This document shows positions 60,160 through 64,000 of a DNA stretch of 64,000 nt, piece after piece. Origin of the DNA: Ischnura elegans (taxonomy: Eukaryota; Arthropoda; Insecta; Odonata; Coenagrionidae); NCBI RefSeq assembly GCF_921293095.1, contig NC_060246.1, forward strand, positions 87,541,030 through 87,605,029. The letters run 5' to 3'. Numbering within the stretch: the stretch's first letter is position 1; each line of letters begins with the position of its first letter. The translations under genes and the position numbers were made by a program. The notes under the pieces were generated by a model, which was given only the letters and a program-made list of their open reading frames with translations, made no database searches and was not told the DNA's origin.

Positions 60160-63100
60160 GACCTTGTACCGATCATTCAAAAATATGTTGAGGCGCAGGC
60201 GTTAATCCTCAAAGAAGTACAGGGAGTGAGACATTTTTGCACGCGGCGATAATTGATGTTGAAACTGCAGGGTTCTCTATCGGAAGTTCTTTTTCAGAGA
60301 TCATCTCTACACAGTTTGCTATCGTTTCTCCTTTGTCTCATAACTTTTTTAGTGGTAGATAATCTTGTGTAGGTGAGCGGAAAAGCTTTGACTTCAAGTC
60401 GCATGAAAAGTATCTTTGGATCTTTACTGTTGCGTGCAGTGGAGCGACTAGAGTTTTCTTTGCATTATGATTTCAGGTAAGTTTGAATGAAAATCACCTC
60501 GATCATTCCTAACGCCTTTCCAATGTTTGGTATTTGGTCTCTATGTAATAATTTGCGCGTGGCATTTATCGGCGTTTATTCATAAAATATCTATTTTCCA
60601 TAGTGAATGGTTTACTTTATTTAGTGAAACAGACCCATTTTCCTTAACTACGACTCGATTTATCCTATGAAGGGTGGACGTAATGTGTTCAAGGTAGTAT
60701 CTCTTATCAGAAGGCCAATCTTTCCATTCAACTCCGGGAACTCGGACTCCAGGATATCAGTAACTTTCGAAATGGCTTTGTAGGACGTTATCTTTCGGTC
60801 GTACAATAAAAAAATAACTCCAGAGAAATTAATCAATCTGAATCTTGCGAAATAAAGTCTGCATACCAGCTATAAAATTTTATGTTTTTTCCTCGTCCTG
60901 AAAGGTTTGGGATAAGGTAGAACGGCGTTATCTTTAGCCTGACCTGATGACGCCTACAGATAAGTAGGAAAAACGTCGCCATCACCACGATTTAGAATAA
61001 AAATTTGGGAGATACCTGTGTATTAAGCCAGTGGTCCATTACAGCTCTGCGTAAAACTTTTAAAAATACTAGAATAAAAGAACTAGAATGAAAAGCAAGG
61101 GGCGGAGATTAGCATAGAGTAAGTATATATATATATACTCTCTTGAATGTTTCATTCTGAATACGGACGATAGAAATGAAATCATTGCATTAGTCTCATT
61201 TCTCATGCGTTATCACGAATATTACAAAAGAGGATCTTCAAGCCGGCCTCTAAATGAGTTGTCGACCACTGCGCATTTAAATGGGTTTACAAAAGTCGCC
61301 ACTCGCGTCGCTAACGGACAAATTGATCCGAGTTTCCGGGGGAAATAAGAAGTAATTAGGAGTTTCAACCGAAGTTTACACTCATGATGGTGTGATTTAT
61401 GAAATTCGTAAATCTTCAATGCTATTCCTCGTATTAGCAAAGACTATACTGAACAATATATTGTAAAAAGTGGATCGCATTGCACTTATCACCGCGCCAC
61501 GGGCATTTATGAAAGCCGATTAAAATGCAACCGAAGTGGTAATGGAAATCATCCATCTATGAGATAGAATTGGGCCTCCTCTATTAAGTCTCCTCGTGCG
61601 TTATATATGATATGTGGCCATTCCCTATGATGGTAACCTCCTGAAGTCATATGTAGAAAAGGTTCTCAGGTTTTCCACCGGTTGATGTTTTCCATGTCTC
61701 ACGACGTTTCGAGCAGCGACTTGCTGGTCATTCACTGGGGATCTTCCGAAGTCAGTTTACGCTGTACTCTAACGGTAGACATTTACGATTTCCTCTATCT
61801 TACGAGGACTCTTTGCCCGTGTCTTTTTTGTGGACGATGTGATATCCTGCAGACCTCCTCAGATAACTGCTGAGGAATGACGTTAAACTCGAAACTCTAA
61901 AAGGTATTTATTCATCTGATGATGAAGTAAGTTGTCCACCTTTCTGCCTCGCTACAGGAATTGTTGCTAATGGATAAATTGGGGTTATTTTACATAACAC
62001 TTTTATTTTTTATAATTGTCATTTTTATTTGTACACATGAAATTTCCAACTTCATAGAAGCGTATTAAATATTTGATACACGCGAAAATAATGAAATTTA
62101 CCCGTTTCTAAGGTTTGGCTAATGGCCTGGTAAGGAGTAAAAATTTCACTTAATGGTAAGACGCATGTAGGTAAAATGCGTCGTAACAGGGGAAAGATGT
62201 TTCGCTCTTGCCAAAGAAATTTTCTGGTAATGTCTTCTTTTTCCAAGTCTTTCTTCTTGATCTTTCATTCACGATTGTTGCATTTGTTAATTTTTTTCCG
62301 GAAATATGTGTTTTATTTGTCGATCATGGGCGAAATTCAAGGTGGCTTTTTTCTTAGAATGTGGTTGCCGTGTTACTTACTATTCAGCTGGTCTCTAAAG
62401 GATTTCATAACGATTTATAAAATAAATGATAATGAGGTTGACTTAGGTTTGACGTTTGGAGGTATTTGAATAGTTCTATACATTGTGATAATGATAATGA
62501 CTGCCATCAACAATTTTTGAAGAAATTCTATGGGTTTGTCGGTAGCAATGGGGATATTTTTTTACTATTTGTGAAAATTGCTCAATATGTATGCTTAAAC
62601 TAGCTAGTTACAGTAGTATGCAAGATTTTGTGTAGTTAGCAATGTGACTCGGCGAAAGCGTCGCTTAAATTAAATTCAAGCAACATCGCCTCTCAAGGAT
62701 GAGTTATTGAAAAATAAATTTGGATTTTGATCCTAGTAATGATCATAGCATGATGTACTAAAATCTTGTTCTTCAGCAAGAATGATTTTTTGACTATCAT
62801 TGAAAATCACACTCGGGTCGTAGATTTATGGTGATATGAATGAATATTGAGTAGGTACTTAAATTCTAAGATATCGTTCTCAAATGTACAAAATGTAATT
62901 GGTAATCGAACACTGTGGAATGCCTTAATGGATTAAATCCATGGGTATTCATCCGTGCAAATTTGCTCTTTAATTGATTTTAGAGTTGTTTTAGTCAGTT
63001 TATCAATTCTATGGTGGGATGAAAGTGAATAACAGTGAATCTTGGTTAATTAGAGGCAAAAACTCTGTACTTCTCACTGAAAAATAATATGAAGCACACA

Positions 63101-63394
63101 CACTTGGAGGCACTTAACTGTAAGTGTCATTGATATCACTTGTCGTTCATCATAGTACACATCCACTTGATGTCTTTGATGGTTCAAAACATAATTAAGC
63201 TCTGAATGAGGAATCTCACTGGAGATGAGTGGCACACAGCTCTTCTTTTAGGGCACCTATAATGGCTCAGACACTCTGATAATAACCGGTCACATTCACA
63301 AAGTCGTTGTGCACACGATCCCGGACCGCCATATATCCCATGGTCAATTGCTGTGAATAAGAACAGATTGTTACAAATATTGTAATTTATGCGA
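60160..63394. other. No gene recognised
   Basis: Mixed AT-rich DNA with chance frames only. Short CGACGTTTCGAGCAGCGAC at about 61702-61720 and CATCTGATGATGAAG at about 61914 recall retroelement terminal motifs but do not define an element. Confidence 0.4.
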
Positions 63395-63645
63395 AAATTC
63401 CTCAGAGTAAAAAAATCATTCGCCTTGATCGGGATTCGGACTCGGATTCCCCGATTTCCGGTCGATTACCAGTTACGTATCTCGGTAGCTAAACTGACGA
63501 AAGCGCTGGGTCGAAAATCGGGGGATCCAGGTTCGAATCCCGGTCAAGGCGAATAATGTTTTTCTCTGTGTAAGTTTTGCACATTGCGGGTGACTCCGTA
63601 AAGTTTTCACCGTGGATAGTCCGGGTATGTTTAAATTATCACAGT
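63395..63645. repeat. SINE family A, foldback copy with a near-complete tRNA-like head
   Basis: Plus strand from about 63481: CGGTAGCTAAACTGACGAAA then GCGCT (A-box region), GGATCCAGGTTCGAATCCCG (B box), GTCAAGGCG, then AATAATGTTTTTCTCTGTG, TTTTGCACATTGCGGGTGAC and TCCGTAAAG. Leftwards, 63418-63465 is an inverted copy of the T-arm half (CGCCTTGATCGGGATTCGG..). The pair could fold into a long hairpin. The head is tRNA-derived but is not a working tRNA. Confidence 0.72.
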
Positions 63646-64000
63646 TTTTTCGTATTCGTGCATTAGATATTACTATCTCATTCGCATTGACTCATTGTCT
63701 TCCATTAGTTGTGGAAAATGAAATGACTCCATAATTGAAGGTAACTGTAAATTGTGCTCTTAAAATTTCACGAAGGAACCACAATGTGTCGGTAATCTGC
63801 TATATATATTTGGGAGCCAATTGACTGGTATTAGATCTAAGGTGGAAATTTAGAAATCACAATTCCCAGTAGCAATGTGCATCAATAATTCAGCTATGAT
63901 TGAAGAATATACGGAGTTATCGAGATTTATGTGACGTAATTTTGACCGTTTCATACACAGAGGTCATTTATACTCACCGCAGAGTGGCCTATGGTGGTAA

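Noticed and set aside
63481-63550. Functional tRNA gene
   Set aside because: A and B boxes are present, but the anticodon stem does not pair convincingly and the sequence is part of a repeated SINE with tails.
63978-64000. Possible minus-strand exon end (CTCTGCG|GTGAGT) at the window edge
   Set aside because: A good donor sequence, but only 23 bases are visible and no reading frame resembles a PGRP or any family I know.

Overview
This is a window of an arthropod nuclear genome, most probably an insect. Its genes are split by GT-AG introns, intergenic DNA is AT-rich, and transposable elements are dense. The conserved proteins (a TEP/CD109-type macroglobulin, a testis-specific-kinase-like kinase, Rab2, a PGRP) fit an arthropod. 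I cannot name the species.

Layout. (1) 95-5594 (+): the last seven coding exons of an alpha-2-macroglobulin/TEP/CD109 family protein whose 5' part, including the thioester motif, lies outside the window. (2) 5595-22347: no recognisable host gene; it holds SINEs, foldback elements, Tc1/mariner- or pogo-type MITEs and decayed LINE pieces. (3) 22348-25563 (-): a complete five-exon TSSK-like serine/threonine kinase, starting 321 bp head-to-head from (4) 25885-37531 (+): a complete six-exon Rab2 GTPase of 212 residues. The last Rab2 intron carries a 4.83-kb DNA transposon with ~1-kb inverted arms, a decayed transposase and a nested TTAA MITE. (5) 37532-52914: Rab2 3' region, an RTE-like LINE copy with an inverted 5' end, SINEs, hAT, pogo and TTAA MITEs, and an unusual 1.4-kb AT-motif element. 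(6) 52915-58135 (-): three exons covering nearly all of a peptidoglycan recognition protein (PGRP) domain, with introns packed with hAT-type insertions and an RTE copy. (7) 58136-64000: mostly unrecognised DNA, one more hAT MITE, an RTE scrap and a tRNA-related foldback SINE.

The host genes do not form a pathway block, although the TEP/CD109 protein and the PGRP are both families used in innate immunity. The clearest signal beyond the genes is the mobile-DNA record. I read eight hAT-like MITEs with 8-bp target duplications (six perfect, two with one mismatch) plus one weaker candidate, several nested inside one another. The repeats also include a recurrent tRNA-derived SINE in back-to-back inverted pairs and a DNA transposon whose two ends are long copies of its own transposase 3' end. 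I found no CRISPR array, rRNA gene or functional tRNA gene.
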